In this document: positions 36,081 through 47,987 of the stretch, one piece after another | How the letters are laid out: every line of letters starts with the position of its first letter | Position numbering within the stretch: the first letter of the stretch is position 1 | NCBI GenBank assembly: GCA_019671135.1 | Contig: JAHRHY010000002.1 | Span: forward strand, 1,054,001 to 1,118,000 | Source: Linnemannia hyalina | Lineage: Eukaryota; Mortierellomycota; Mortierellomycetes; Mortierellales; Mortierellaceae | DNA: 64,000 nucleotides | Direction: 5' to 3' | Translations under genes and position numbers: made by a program | Notes under the pieces: model-generated | Seen by the model: only the letters and a program-made list of their open reading frames with translations | Databases searched by the model: none | Told to the model about the DNA's origin: nothing

Positions 36081-38873
36081 CTAGTCGATTTTGATGCTGC
36101 CATAGATCTTCCTGACAAAAGCCATGGTCGAAAAGAACCCAATAGCCCCCGAAAGAACAAAGAACATCAAACTCATGATTGCCATCCACCCAAAATACAA
36201 CACCATCGACGTGAAACTCTTGATCTGCAACGTCGAAAAGTAATACATGATCGAGTACAAGAAAATATACACTGCCGACGCGCCCGATGTCAAGAACGCC
36301 CTCCACCACCAATGATAATCCTCAGAGCACAAGTGGAAATAGCACATCAGGATCGTCACCTCGGCGCAAGTCACGATCAGGATCCCAAAGACCAAGAAAA
36401 GGAACCCAAAGACATAGTAGATCTTGTGGAACCAGATCGAGTTCAGGATGAAATAGAGCTCGATAAAGATGGCGCCAAAGGGTAAGATACCGCCAATCAT
36501 CATCGAGGGAATCGTGCGGAGGTAGAAGACCTGGTCGGGGATCTGGCGAGGGATCTGGTTGGCACGGACTGGATGCTCGACCTTGGGACGCTGGAATCCA
36601 AGATAAGATCCGATCACAGATAGGGGAGTCGAGACAAGGAACCAAAGTGCGACGACGCCCAACATCGTTCCGAATGGAACTGCTCCCGAGGAGCTCGCAT
36701 TAATCAAGAAAAAGTTCAACGCCAAAAACGCCCCAAATATCACTCTATTTTATATCGTTGGATAAACATTCCGTTTGGTTAGCAACATTGGACACCATCC
36801 TCACTCACAACACATTAAACATACAGGTAGCAACAAGAAAATGAACTCACGAGGGGAAAAGGAAGGCGGTGCCGAGGACGTTGGACTTCCAGGCCTCACC
36901 ACCAAACATCTTGTACATCCTGGCAGAGACGAATCCAGCGACGATGCCAAAGAACATGTAAAACACAATCATAATGGTTGCCAGAGACCCACGATTCGAG
37001 GGGGACAAGAATCCAAGGGCGGCAAAGATGATCGTTACCGAGGCCATCAAGAACATCTGGGATCCATTGCCGACAATGATCGAGAGCAACATTGGGTAGG
37101 CAGGGGTGCGGAAGACATCTCCATGAACTAACTTCCATCCGAAATCCTCCTGAAAGTCCTCCTGGGCCTCGAGTTGGTTGTAACGAGAAATATCCTTGTG
37201 CAGGGCGCGGAGCAGGATCATGGCGACCATACCGGTCAGGAAGAGAACAATGATGATCGAGTTGACCAAACTGAACCAGTGAATCCTGGGCTCACCCACC
37301 AGCAAGTACTTATCCCATCTCGTTGCCCAGGCCGTGTCCGCAATCTATCATCGCATAGAAATACAAAAACGGAAAACGTATAAGCAATCAAACCAGGCAA
37401 CAGACATAACAGACCAGTATTATAATGATGCAAAGCCGCCTTACGTTCCAGTGGACAGAATAGGTGTAAGTGACAGAGTTATCTTTGGTTTCGTCCAGGA
37501 AAAATGCAGGGGTGTCCTCGGGCCCATCGTAACCACACTCATCCTGGCCCAGAGAGGGTGTTGCGATACTACGTAGTTGAAATAGAGGGATATCGTTAGT
37601 TTGCAGATCCAAAGCTTTAGACTTGATTGTTACGTTCATCCTTTCAGGGCTTTCAAGTGACGATGAGTCTAGGCCCTGCATTTGTCCGCACTTTAGATGA
37701 TGAGCCTTTGTCGTTTTATCCCTTTGTCCCTTTGTCCTTTTGTTCTGTTCCTCTGTGTGTATGTTGCTGTGTGACTCCAGATTGATCCAGATTTATCCTG
37801 TAGTGTGGCTATAGCGTTTCTTCTCGTTTCAACTCTTTCCTGTCCAGCAGTAAACAAAAGGGCATAGTCTTCCATACCATGCACGCAGTGAACATTCGAC
37901 AACAACAACAACAACAACAACAAAATCTAAACCATAAAAAGGACATACCTGACGGGACGAACAATAATGCCAACAACTCGCAGACTGTCCCTCACCTCAT
38001 TATGGTGATAATCGATCGAGATCTCATAGTGGTTATGCAACTTGGGTACCTTCCTCGCCTCAACATCACTGCCCAACGGGAACCCAATCGAATACACCTC
38101 GGTGTTGGCCTCTCCTCCTGCACGGACATGTCCTGCGGGGAGACCATCGACCAGCCAGTTGATGTTGTAGTTCTCCCGGATCCTGGCATTGATAAACTTG
38201 GCTTGATCCTTGGTCACTGGTGCCACACACAGCTGCTTGCAGCTCACAGCCTTCGCCATCTCGATCTATCATCCATTGAAAGCGAGAACAAAAAAAAAGG
38301 TGTGAGTTGATGCTGGGCCAACGTGGTGCTACAGCCCAATTACAATTGTCCACCTGTCCACAAACAACTCAATTGTCCAATTTGCTATCCTCCTCATGGC
38401 AACTTCTCTCCTTTTGCATCCCGCGCGCGCCGCGGCCACAAAAAAAGAACGGCGCAAGGTCCTCTCTCTTCAGCCTTTTTCCGGTCATCTTCCCAAAACT
38501 TCCTGCTTCCCTGCCATTTGTCCGCCAGCTATCCTCGACATCAATAGTCCCCCTGTTTTTTTTTTCTTTCTCTTACCTCATAAGCAGAACTCCAGATCCG
38601 GTCGCCAAACAAGATACTCCCCAAACTCTCCGCCTGACTCTTCAACTCCTTTGGCTGACAGAACCCAAAATCCTTCTCATAATAATCAAACGGAATCACA
38701 GACTTCAATTCCTGAGTATCCGAGCCTGGGGTGAGGGCATTGACCATGAGCGGCACATTATCGCCGGCGTGGTATTCATGTGGGGCTACTCCTGGGAGGT
38801 AGAAGGCTTGGGTTTGGAGGATGAGCGCGGTTGTTCCTAGGAGGATGGATATGTTTGTGACGAATCGTCGCAT
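36081..38873 (-). CDS. Transmembrane 9 superfamily protein (EMP70/TM9SF)
   Basis: Five exons (38873-38577, 38265-37949, 37568-37445, 37344-36851, 36744-36081) give 631 residues, the usual length of the family. An N-terminal signal peptide ([20 protein letters not shown]) is followed by the family signature [12 protein letters not shown] lumenal domain of about 250 residues contains [11 protein letters not shown] and [10 protein letters not shown]. Nine hydrophobic segments then run from about residue 265 to the end, including [19 protein letters not shown]. The last residues are YGSIKID; the terminal K-x-D is the known COPI-binding Golgi retention signal of this family. Members act in endosome/Golgi trafficking, membrane-protein sorting, and in fungi adhesion and metal homeostasis. 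Intron 2 is the longest and its acceptor was chosen to keep the conserved reading from VRPV into SIATP. Confidence 0.92.
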
Positions 38874-39843
38874 TTTTTGTTGGCCTTTTTTTTTTTTTCT
38901 GGATTGGGGTGTTTGTCGAGGTCGAGGGTTGGAGATGAGAAGTGATGAAAGTAGAAGTTGATGAAATCCCTTGTTGTTGGAATCGAAATGAGTACTTGCT
39001 GAGGACGAGGAGGGGGAGGGGGGGGGGGGGGGGGGGGGGGGGGTAGGGGGAGTAGAGGGCGTCAAGAGTGACGGGTAAAGACAGGGGAGTTGGCGGTAGT
39101 GATGAGGAGAGGAGAGGAGAGGGAGAAAAAAAGGTGATGAGAAGAAAATGAAGGAAACGGTATTGTAATCAGAGAGCGGAAGATTACAAAAAGAAAAAGT
39201 AGGGAAAAGGACAAGGAAAGAAGAAAAGACGATAGAGTGAAGGCGAATCGATAAGGGCGTGGCTCAGGATGAACGAGAAAGTGATTCGGCGGCGTACATG
39301 CAAATATATCTCCAACTCGTTCACTGGTGCAGGGCAGGGGGCGAGACCCTCGTTCATCTTTTATCCATGCGCCATCCTCCGTGATAAAAATAGCACTCGT
39401 TGGCACTGGCGCTTTCTTCCTTCTTCACCACATTACTCCGACACACATATTCATGTAGCAGTGTCATAAAGATATTCGGGTTCATACAACGAGGCAACTG
39501 TGCCTTCATTCATTTGAAAAAAAAGAAAAAAAAAAAGGATAACGTGAGAGGGTCATAAAAATATTGTAAAAAGGGGAAGGAAGGAAGAAACAAAGGAACG
39601 AAGGAAAGAATACAGGACTCCAATCTCTTGGGACCACTGCTGCTAATTAGGTCTGTTCTTCCTCCCTTGTGTGTCCTTGCGTTTACTTTGTTTGTTCGTT
39701 TCCTGCTGTTGTTGGCAGCAGGTGTTTAGTCGTGTCGGTGATATTGTTCTTGTTGTTTCGTAGATGTCGTTGATGTTGTTATTGCTCATAGTCGCGACCG
39801 TAGCTTGCTTTAATCTTCTAGTGGTGCTCGCCTCAGACTCCAT
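38874..39843. other. Promoter of the TM9SF gene and 3' flank of the EDE1-like gene
   Basis: Directly upstream of the TM9SF start the sense strand is C/T-rich and contains a 36-nt homopolymer (G on plus) at 39018-39053. No separate gene is visible between here and the stop of the EDE1-like gene at 39844. Confidence 0.5.
39018..39053. repeat. 36-nt poly-G (plus strand) tract
   Basis: An uninterrupted run of 36 G on the plus strand lies about 145-180 nt upstream of the TM9SF start codon. Such runs are unstable and hard to sequence, so the length is uncertain. Confidence 0.85.
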
Positions 39844-42800
39844 TTACTGTCCACCCTCAAGCAAAAAGTTGGCTGCCCGCTCCACAGTGTCATACCGTGA
39901 AAGAGCATCGTTCGCTTGCTGTCGAGTAAAGCCCATGCCCACCAACTCATCTGCTCCAGGAAGGTCAACCTTGGGTGGTACTGGTCCCGTCGATGCGCTG
40001 TTGGCTGTGGTGGTAGTAGAATCACCGGTCGGTGCTGATGCAGACTGTGTAGCTGGAGCAGACGGCACAGGCCGAGAGGTTGGTGGCGCTGGGGATGCAA
40101 ACTCGGCTTCAAAGTCATCGAAGCCGCTGCTACCGAACCCATTGCTTGCTCCTCCTGCTCCTGCTGCTCCTCCTGCAGGTGTTGAGCTCGACACTGAAAA
40201 TCCGCCAAACGCCTCATCCAAGTCAATCGCAGCTCCTCCCTTGTTGTTGTTGCCAGTCGTGTTCATCTCAAACCCTCCAAACGAATCCTGACGGTTGTTG
40301 CTAGCTGGGGGGATGCTGGCACCAAACGCGCCTGTGCTCGATCCAGGTGCCTGTGGTGCAGAGAATGGTGTCGATCCAAATGCATCATCGAACGAAGAGT
40401 TGAAATCGAAACCATCGTCAAATCCTGACATGTTGCCTCCAGCTCCGCTGCTGACCTTGGGTGCTGCCAACTCAACGCCCTTGAACGCCGAATCGAAATC
40501 GTCCGCTCCAGATCCTCCAAACGACGTCTCAAACTCGGAAAAGTCGGCGGTCGTCAACTTCTTGGTGCCTGAGGACAAAGGCGCCGAAGCGGCAGGGGTT
40601 GTGATGGGAGCAGCAGTCGATCCTGTCACGTTGGGGGTCACAGCAGACGACTCGGCCGACAAGAAGGGTGACGAGGAATCGTCCTCAACTTGGGGGGTTG
40701 CCGCTGCAACAGGAACAACAGGGACTGGAGTGGCTGCGGCGGCGACGGGGTCAGGCGAGGCGATCGAGCTCTTGGCTTGAACAAAGGCATCCTCATTGTC
40801 ATCGTCAGAGTCACTCGAATCCTCGTCGTTGTGGTGAACCTCGACAATGGGTGGGAACTCATCCTCCTCCTTGGTCTTCTCGAAACTCTGTTGGAAGGGC
40901 GAGCCAGCGCTAAAATCGTCCTCGAATCCAAAAGCACTCACGCGCTTCGACTTATTGTCATCAGAAACACTCACAGCGTCAATATCGGGGAAAGCCTCAG
41001 CAAAAGCCTTCTCCGGCTCCACTGGATCGACAGTGCTCTTGGACGAAGGCTTAGGAGCAGAGAAGCCGTTAAAAGCTGAATCAAAGTCCATCTTGGTCAC
41101 TGGAGGCGTGTCCATGGCGGGGAAGGCCATTGCAGCAAATGGGTCCGAGACGGGAGGGGAAGTAGGAAGAGGCTGGCTAGCTGCTGCTGCAAAGGCCGTC
41201 AGTGACTCTGACTGGACCTGAGGGGTCTCGGGATCAGGAGACTGAGTCACCTCTGCCTGCTGAGTCACCATAGCGTGGGCAGCATGGGTCATAGGAGACC
41301 AAGGGTTATCCTGAGGACCAGCGCCAGCGGTGATGGACGACAAGAACGCGGAACTGGTGGTGTTGGTCTCACCAGTGCTGGTGATGGAGGCTGCCGTGCC
41401 GCTCATACCGGTACCCTGACGAGAGATGGCGTTAATGGGCGAAGAACCAGTGGCCTGTCTTGGAACTGACTCAAAGGGAGTAGAGCCAGTCGACTGACGG
41501 CTAATGACAGCGGCTGCGCTCATGCGAGGAGAGTGGACACTGTGGAAGCTGCCAGTAGGGCTGCGAAGCGCTGGTGGGATACCAAAGGCTTCCTCGGCCT
41601 CAGGGGTGACACGAGAAGCAAATGGTGAGGCAGTACCGCGACTGGCAGGAGGTGGTGGGGGCTCCTTTCTAGATCCACGGGGAGCAGGGGGTGGAGGTGC
41701 AGCACTTGACGACGATACTGAGTGTGCTGGTGAAGAAGGTGCTGGCGATGATGAGCTCAAGGCCTGAATGTCCCTGGCAATATGGGCAGCCTTTTCAGAC
41801 TCCTGGGCAATCTCATTGACCAGCTTTTGCTTGTCTGCATCACTGGTGGCCAGCTGGCGACGAGCAATCTCGAGAAGACTCTTCTGACGACCAGTGTCCT
41901 TCTTTTTGGCCTCCAGTTCTTCTCTCAGCTTGATAGTCTCATCGTGATTCTGGCGCAAGCGAGCCCTGATCATATTGCTCTCCTCCTGGTCCTTGGCCAA
42001 CGTCATCAAAAACTCAGTCTTGTTGGTCTGAGCAACGCGGAGTTCGCGCTCAGAGACCTCAAATTCCTCTCGCAACTTGATCAGCTGTGGCTGGATCGAG
42101 GACAGAGTGTTCTCCATGTCCTTTATCGACTTTGTCTCGTTCTCGTGCAGGGTTTTAATCTGGTTGAGACGAATACTGATATCCTGCTTTTGGGCCGACA
42201 ACACCGACAAGTTCTTCTCCAGGAACGCGCGCTTGTTAGCCAAATCTCCGGTAACGTTACTCAAGTTGTTGATCTGGTTTTGCATCGAGGCCAACTCGCC
42301 AGTTTCAGAGGTAATCTTGCTCGTCAAGTCCTCTGCACCCATCAAGTCCTTGTCCGCATGTCCAAGTCCACTACTGCTGACAGACGAGGCCAATGTAGGG
42401 CCATCGCCAAGCAAATCAAACGACTGACGGCGGAAATGCTGCGAAGCCACAGGCATCGTTGTACCTGGAAGCGGGATATAGAGACGTATGTACGTTAGCG
42501 CTAGTATCAAATGCGGCGACAATCCAAGACACGCCAACAAGTAAAAATAAGGTAGAGTATTTGTATGCTGTACTTACCGCGTGTAATATCTGAGCCAAAA
42601 GGCAAAGGAGCGGAAAGGGAGGCGGTGACGCGGTTGCGGAGCGAAGGAGGGACCAAGGACAAAGGCAAGGTCTTGGGAATGGGGGCGTTTGAGGCGTTCT
42701 TCCTGTTGATCAGCAACATTGCAACTGCAAACTCGTCCTTATTCAAACTACCAGTCTTGGTAATATCGGAGAGATCCCAGATCTGTGCCAAAACGGATTC

Positions 42801-45250
42801 AGGCAATCTCGAGTTCATGAAGAATCTGCCCGCCTCCTCTCCTATTTTGGTTCAGTAACGAAAAAAAAAATGCGCACGTCAATACCGACAGCAATTCAGT
42901 ATAGAGTTTTTGCAACGGGTGAGAAAATCACAGCCATGTACCTTCGATAAAGCCATCGCCATTTGCATCCAATTGGTCAAAGAAACGATCGAACTTGGCC
43001 TTTTCGTCGGGGGTGATTTCCCATGGAATAGAGTCAGCGGAAAGTCCGCCCGTGTTCTGCTTGGCAAGAGGACTGGAGCTCAAGCTCATGGATCCAGTCA
43101 TCTGACGCGTAACGGCAGGGTTCTGAATGCCCAAGCTTCCGCCGGTGACCTGTCGTGCAAGGGTCTGGGCACTCAAAACAGGGGATGACATTAATCCTAC
43201 GCCGGCAGCAGATCCTGCAGCCGCCTTCAGCACTGATGGAGGAAGGGTTGTTGGGAGTGTGCTGATAGATCCGTCCATGGTCCGCTGAATGTAGAACATG
43301 GCGATCGTAAAGTCGGTAAGGTCCAGAGATCCTCGTAACTTGGTGTCAGCAAGACCCCTAGCAGTAATTCAAACGAGCATCATAGTATGAGTCGACATTG
43401 TTCTCAGGAAAGAATGTGAGTTTCATATGTATACATATCAAGGCTCAGACATACCAAATCTGACTCAGCTTGTCAACGGGAAGCTTGGACTTTAAAAAGA
43501 CCTCACGAGCCTTGTCGCCATCCAGCAGTCCACCAACAGGTCCGACTGCCATAAACATGTTGGCATATTTAGTCCTGTCGCTCTCTGAGATTGTAGGATC
43601 CGATCCTGTTGAGTGTGATACAACGGGAGTCGATCCAGAGAGAGGGGAGTCCGTCTTGGCAGGGGTAACTCCATCAAAGTGAGGGAGAGGGGCGTCTGTG
43701 ACAATGGCGAATGGACAAATAAATGTATGAATGTTAGGCATTCGTTGCTTAGTTTCCATGATGTGCGGTAACAAGACACCGAGGTGTGTTTTCACCGTTT
43801 GTATGTCTTCAGTCGTTGTTCTCTTTGTGAGTTGTTTATAATGGTTTGCGGTAACGTTGATGACTGTAATTTGTCTCCTGAGGACCGACCGTTATCGATG
43901 CTGTCGCTATTGTCGTTGCTTGCTCTGAATGTCTCGTACTTCTTCTTTTCTTCCGCCTTTGCTCTCGGGTATTCAAAACTCGAGGGGAATAGTCGAGAGC
44001 GCAACCGACTACTGCTTGCGTGTCATCCTGTCATCCTGTATGTTCTCCTGGCATGTCTGGTGTAGCTACTGTTGTCCTTATATTCCTCTTGTCCACTTGA
44101 GAAAGCTGAGAAAGGCAACATGATGTTTACCTGCGTTAATAAGGGCGATCGACGGGGTCTTGCCGTTCTGGGCGTGAGCAATCAACTTGACGGCAACACT
44201 GAATCCCTGTTGGCCAAGGACTCCCTTGTTGTCGGTGTCAGCCAATACCCAAATCTAAAAAGAACAATTGGACAACCAAGGTTTCTAGGGGAGGTTAATA
44301 ACTTCTTGAATGGTACCTGACTGAGCCTGGCTTGCACTGGAGCTGTTTGATAATTATATCTGGTAAAAGGGCAATTATTGAAATAGACATGAGAGCCGAC
44401 GATTCGGTCTCCCTCAGTGTGCTGACGCTCATATCGCACTGGCGCACACGACGTCTGCCTCAATGCCGCTCCAAGGATGACCAAGTGCAACCCAACACAG
44501 TGTTTTTTGTTTTGTGTTGGCTATGTTCTCAAGCTTTCCTGGCGTCTCTTCCTTGAGGGTGTGCGATCACAGCCGTACTGAGCTGGATGTTGGGTGCATC
44601 AGTGGCCATTCGTTTGAGAGCCTCGCCCTTTTGGTATGTCTTGTCCTGCCTTTGAGTGTTATAATAGAACTCCTGAACTGTATGCATTAGCATTAGCATT
44701 AGCGAATTTTACCTGTCCAAGTATTTGAGGAGAGAGACCCGACTTTGCAAAGAAGGGCACTGCGTCTGCACCAGTAATAAAACCGCTCTGGTCAGTATCG
44801 GCGGCAGCCCAGAGTTGACCATACAACTGCTTTTCGCGTGTCGTCAAGGTGATTTCTAGTAGAAGGAGCAAAGTACACGTCAGTTACCCTGTCTTTTGCT
44901 AATGCACTCGAATGGCTTTGAGGTTTTTTCTTTTCTTGCGCCTCCTTCTTGCCATTAGGGTTCTGTTATTGTCGGATGTCGCTGCTGTTGTTGTGTTGTA
45001 TTTGCTGTATCATGAAAGGTGGGTGATGGAAAGAGTGGCAGACAGAGCTCTGCTCAGTGTGGGAGAGAGCGAAGATAACCCGTTTGTGGTCGACTTTTGT
45101 ATGACGTGTGTCCTGGAACGTTCTATTTCAACCAAGCCGACTGTTCATATTTCCTGTTGGTGATGCTTGAAGAGAAAAGAGAGGAGACATACCACGACGG
45201 CGAACGGTGCCGGTGTTGTCGCGAGTGATGGGACCTCCGAATGAAGCCAT
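39844..45250 (-). CDS. EDE1: EH-domain endocytic scaffold (Ede1/Eps15-like)
   Basis: Seven exons (45250-45193, 44855-44713, 44254-44131, 43695-43455, 43357-42942, 42841-42578, 42464-39844) give 1288 residues. Three EH domains occupy about residues 20-108 (EF-hand-like DTDQSGFITG and DTDNKGVLG), 108-210 and 300-390 (DANGDGFIEG, then IWDLSDITKTGSLNKDEF). A central coiled coil spans about 460-675. A long Ser/Pro/Phe-rich disordered region carries repeated acidic FG/FD-type motifs (SAFGFEDDF, FDDGFDFNSSFDDAFG). A C-terminal UBA domain (ELVGMGFTRQQANDALSRY) ends the protein. This order is exactly that of yeast Ede1, which starts clathrin-mediated endocytic sites, binds NPF-containing adaptors through EH domains and ubiquitin through UBA. 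Intron 2 is unusually long (458 nt). Confidence 0.93.
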
Positions 45251-45859
45251 GGGTAGGTGTGGTTGTGAGAGATTTGTTGGAGGGTGTGACGTGTGGTTAG
45301 GGAAGAGGGAAAAGGGCGGGAAAGGGTATGAGTGGTGAAGAGTAAGAAGAGTATGAAGGGGAGGGCTGAGGATGATAGGGAGGTGGTGTGATGGGAGTGA
45401 TTGAGAAGGAGAGGAGGGTCAGAATGTACGAAGAAGGGAGTAAGGGTGAAGGAGGTGTGAAGAGGAAGGGGAAGAAGAAGAAGAATAAAAAGTCGATTGA
45501 AGGTATGGGTGTGATGTGAAGAACGAAGGAGATGGGGAAAGGGAAAGGAGAGAGAAGGAAGAGAAAAGAAAATTCAAGGTTCCACTTCGAACGAGACCGC
45601 GGCCGGTTGAACGATACGCCATCTCTCTTCTCTTCGAAGGTGTAAACGCTGAAATATGAGCGCAAAGTAGCAGTTGTAGTAATCATACAAACAAACACAA
45701 CAGCCCATATTCACTCTCCCACAAACACCGTAGATGCACTCATCGATAACAACACATCTCCTAACCCCCCTTTTCTATTGTTATTGCGCACACCAAACCC
45801 CATTCCATACAGTAGTAAACAACGACATTGTATTATTGTATTGAATACATCAAAAAAAT
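45251..45859. promoter_or_regulatory. CT-rich promoter of the EDE1-like gene; 3' flank of the TPR gene
   Basis: The minus strand is strongly pyrimidine-rich from 45251 to about 45560, the expected position of the EDE1 promoter and 5'UTR. The remainder is spacer before the stop of the next minus-strand gene. No additional gene is seen. Confidence 0.5.
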
Positions 45860-47539
45860 CTACGCTTGAGAACCCTCGTTGGCCTCCCTCATCCGCTTCA
45901 GAGCCTTGTTCGACTCAACAATGCACTGGTCGAACCCTGTCTTCAACCCATGCTGCTTCGACTGCTTGTAGTAATCCTTAGCCTTCATCACATCACCCTT
46001 CATCTATAGCCACAAAAGGGGAAGGAGGAAAGAACACGGATATGTCAGTATGTGGAAATATCAATCGTCGACTTTTTTCGATCCGGGTTGAATAGACGTA
46101 TTACCTCGTGAAGCATGCCAAGGTTGTAAAGGATAACACCACAGCCCTCGTCGCACTCCTGTCCGCTCTGCGCATTTCCGACCTTCAATCCACGTTCAGC
46201 CCATCCCGTTGCATCCTCGATGTTTCCGAGTCCAGCAAACGCATCCGAGATATTACACCTAATAAGACAATCGTACAGGCCTGTTTAATAAACCTTGTAT
46301 CTTTGGTTCCTTATTAACTGTAAAGTAAACACAAATATACATAGGAAGAACTTACATCAACACAGCGGCGTGGCAGGAGTTGGGGTCGATCAATGACAAT
46401 GCGCGCATGTAGAGTGGAAGAGCATTCCTAGAAGAAACAACCAAAACAAGCGACAACCATGAATAACGCAAATAATAAGCGACGGGTTTGCACGAACAAT
46501 TGAAAAATATGATGTGCAACACGTACGAGTAGACGCCCTTGCTGGTATAGAAACCTCCCAAGGCTTCAAGACTCGCTCCAAGATCAGTCTTGGTCATCCA
46601 CGAAGGTAAGTTATCAAAGCTGAACTGCTTCCGCATCGCTTCTCGATCCCTAGCATTCTGCAACCGCTCTTCGTCCGAGCTGTGAGTTGGTGACCGTGCC
46701 AGGATCTGATCGTGGTTTTTCATCAGCTGCTCGACCGACCAGAGATAGTACCGCTCTGCTTGCTGATCCTTTTTGAGGGCATGGTACAGATCTCCGAGCT
46801 TTTGAGCGATTCCGACGGTCTTGAGACGCGTAGGTCCATCCATAACATGAGGTCCGTGTGCATGTACTGACGACGAGGATGATTGATCGTGTTCCTGGCT
46901 CAGATGCTGCTGCTCGCCGTCGTTGTCAAATCCGCCGCCGACACCGCTTTCTTGCTGCTGCTGTGCGTTTCTCGCAGTGGTGCTCTCGTTGCTAGTCCCC
47001 AAGGTCCGTCCGTGGACCAGAACCTCAAACGCCATGACCAACACATCAATCGCCTCCTGCGTACGTCCCATATCCTGAAACATTGTACCGAGCTGAATCA
47101 TAATTCCCGTAACCTCGGGTCCGTCCACTTTCAAGTCTGGATGCTGCATAGCCGCATTGAGTGCCGAACGGTAGTATCCAACAGCCTTGTCGCGATCATC
47201 GCCATAGTTCTGGTAGTAGAGCGCCTTGCGAAGATCGTTCCTGATGTCCTCGGGAAAGGCATTGACGCCCGACGTGTAGAACTGCCAGAGTCCTGCACCT
47301 GTCAATGTCAAGCCTCCAAGGATAAGAGCCACGGCGGCAAGAGGGAGGTTCCGGATACCTCTTCTTCCTTGGGCACTGGAGTAGGCGCGAGTGCTAGTGC
47401 CGACAGTGGCTGGTGCTTTGGACTGCCATGCAGCATGTCGGGTGCATGCAGCGGTGAGAGTTGTGCGTCCAGAGAGTGATCGAGCTGAACGAGCCGCTGT
47501 CGAGAGTGTTGCGGATGCGATCCTTGCTGGAGAGAACAT
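45860..47539 (-). CDS. Mitochondrial TPR protein (Mgr3-like, i-AAA protease adaptor)
   Basis: Four exons (47539-46527, 46427-46356, 46258-46105, 46003-45860) give 460 residues. The N-terminus is rich in Arg/Ser/Ala without acids (FSPARIASATLSTAARSARS), a clear mitochondrial presequence. A single TM segment lies at about residues 66-86 (LAAVALILGGLTLTGAGLW). TPR-type helices follow, with the block AFPEDIRNDLRKALYYQNYG, GYYRSALNAA, and near the C-terminus ATGWAERGLKVGNAQ and VILYNLGMLHE. Yeast Mgr3 has the same layout and works with Mgr1 to feed substrates to the inner-membrane i-AAA protease Yme1. The identity is inferred from layout and the NAFPxxIRxxLRKAxYY block. A His/Ser/Gln-rich insertion (about 190-230) separates TPR helices. 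Confidence 0.8.
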
Positions 47540-47987
47540 GTCGTTTTCGTTGTGATCTTGGAAACAAGGAAACAGGGAGGAAGGGTTGAATGTTCAAAAG
47601 GGTGCTTTGCCGGAAGCTTGCTTTCCGTCTGATCAATACACGTGACCATTGGGCAATTCTTTTTTCGCGTTGAAATGATGAATTATGATGTAATTGATGT
47701 TCAACATACCGTCTCAGGAACAAAAAAGAGGGACGCGCTTCGTCCTCCAAGAACCAACACTGATCGATCGCGCCACCATTCTCTCGCGAAAGATCACTCG
47801 TCTATCCCGAGGGTCACCAACATGCACATCCCAAGCCCGTTTTCTTTCATTTTTTACCTTTGTGTTCAAGTGTAAAAAAAAGAGCAATGCAAAACAGGTA
47901 TCTCGCCAAATCAACTCGAAGCATTTTTATTTTTTCAATCTCCTAGTTCCGCCTCTGCCATCCATCCTCATCCACCATCACTCGACC
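47540..47987. promoter_or_regulatory. Divergent promoter region of the TPR gene and KEL-A
   Basis: The TPR gene (-) and KEL-A (+) start back to back with 448 nt between their ATGs. The right part (about 47930-47987) is C/T-rich on the plus strand, matching the leader style of KEL-A. Confidence 0.5.

Noticed and set aside
35637..36485. 282-codon plus-strand open frame
   Set aside because: Half is antisense to the TM9SF last exon and the rest is low-complexity spacer; no start context or homology.
41782..42498. 238-codon plus-strand open frame
   Set aside because: Antisense to the EDE1-like coiled coil.
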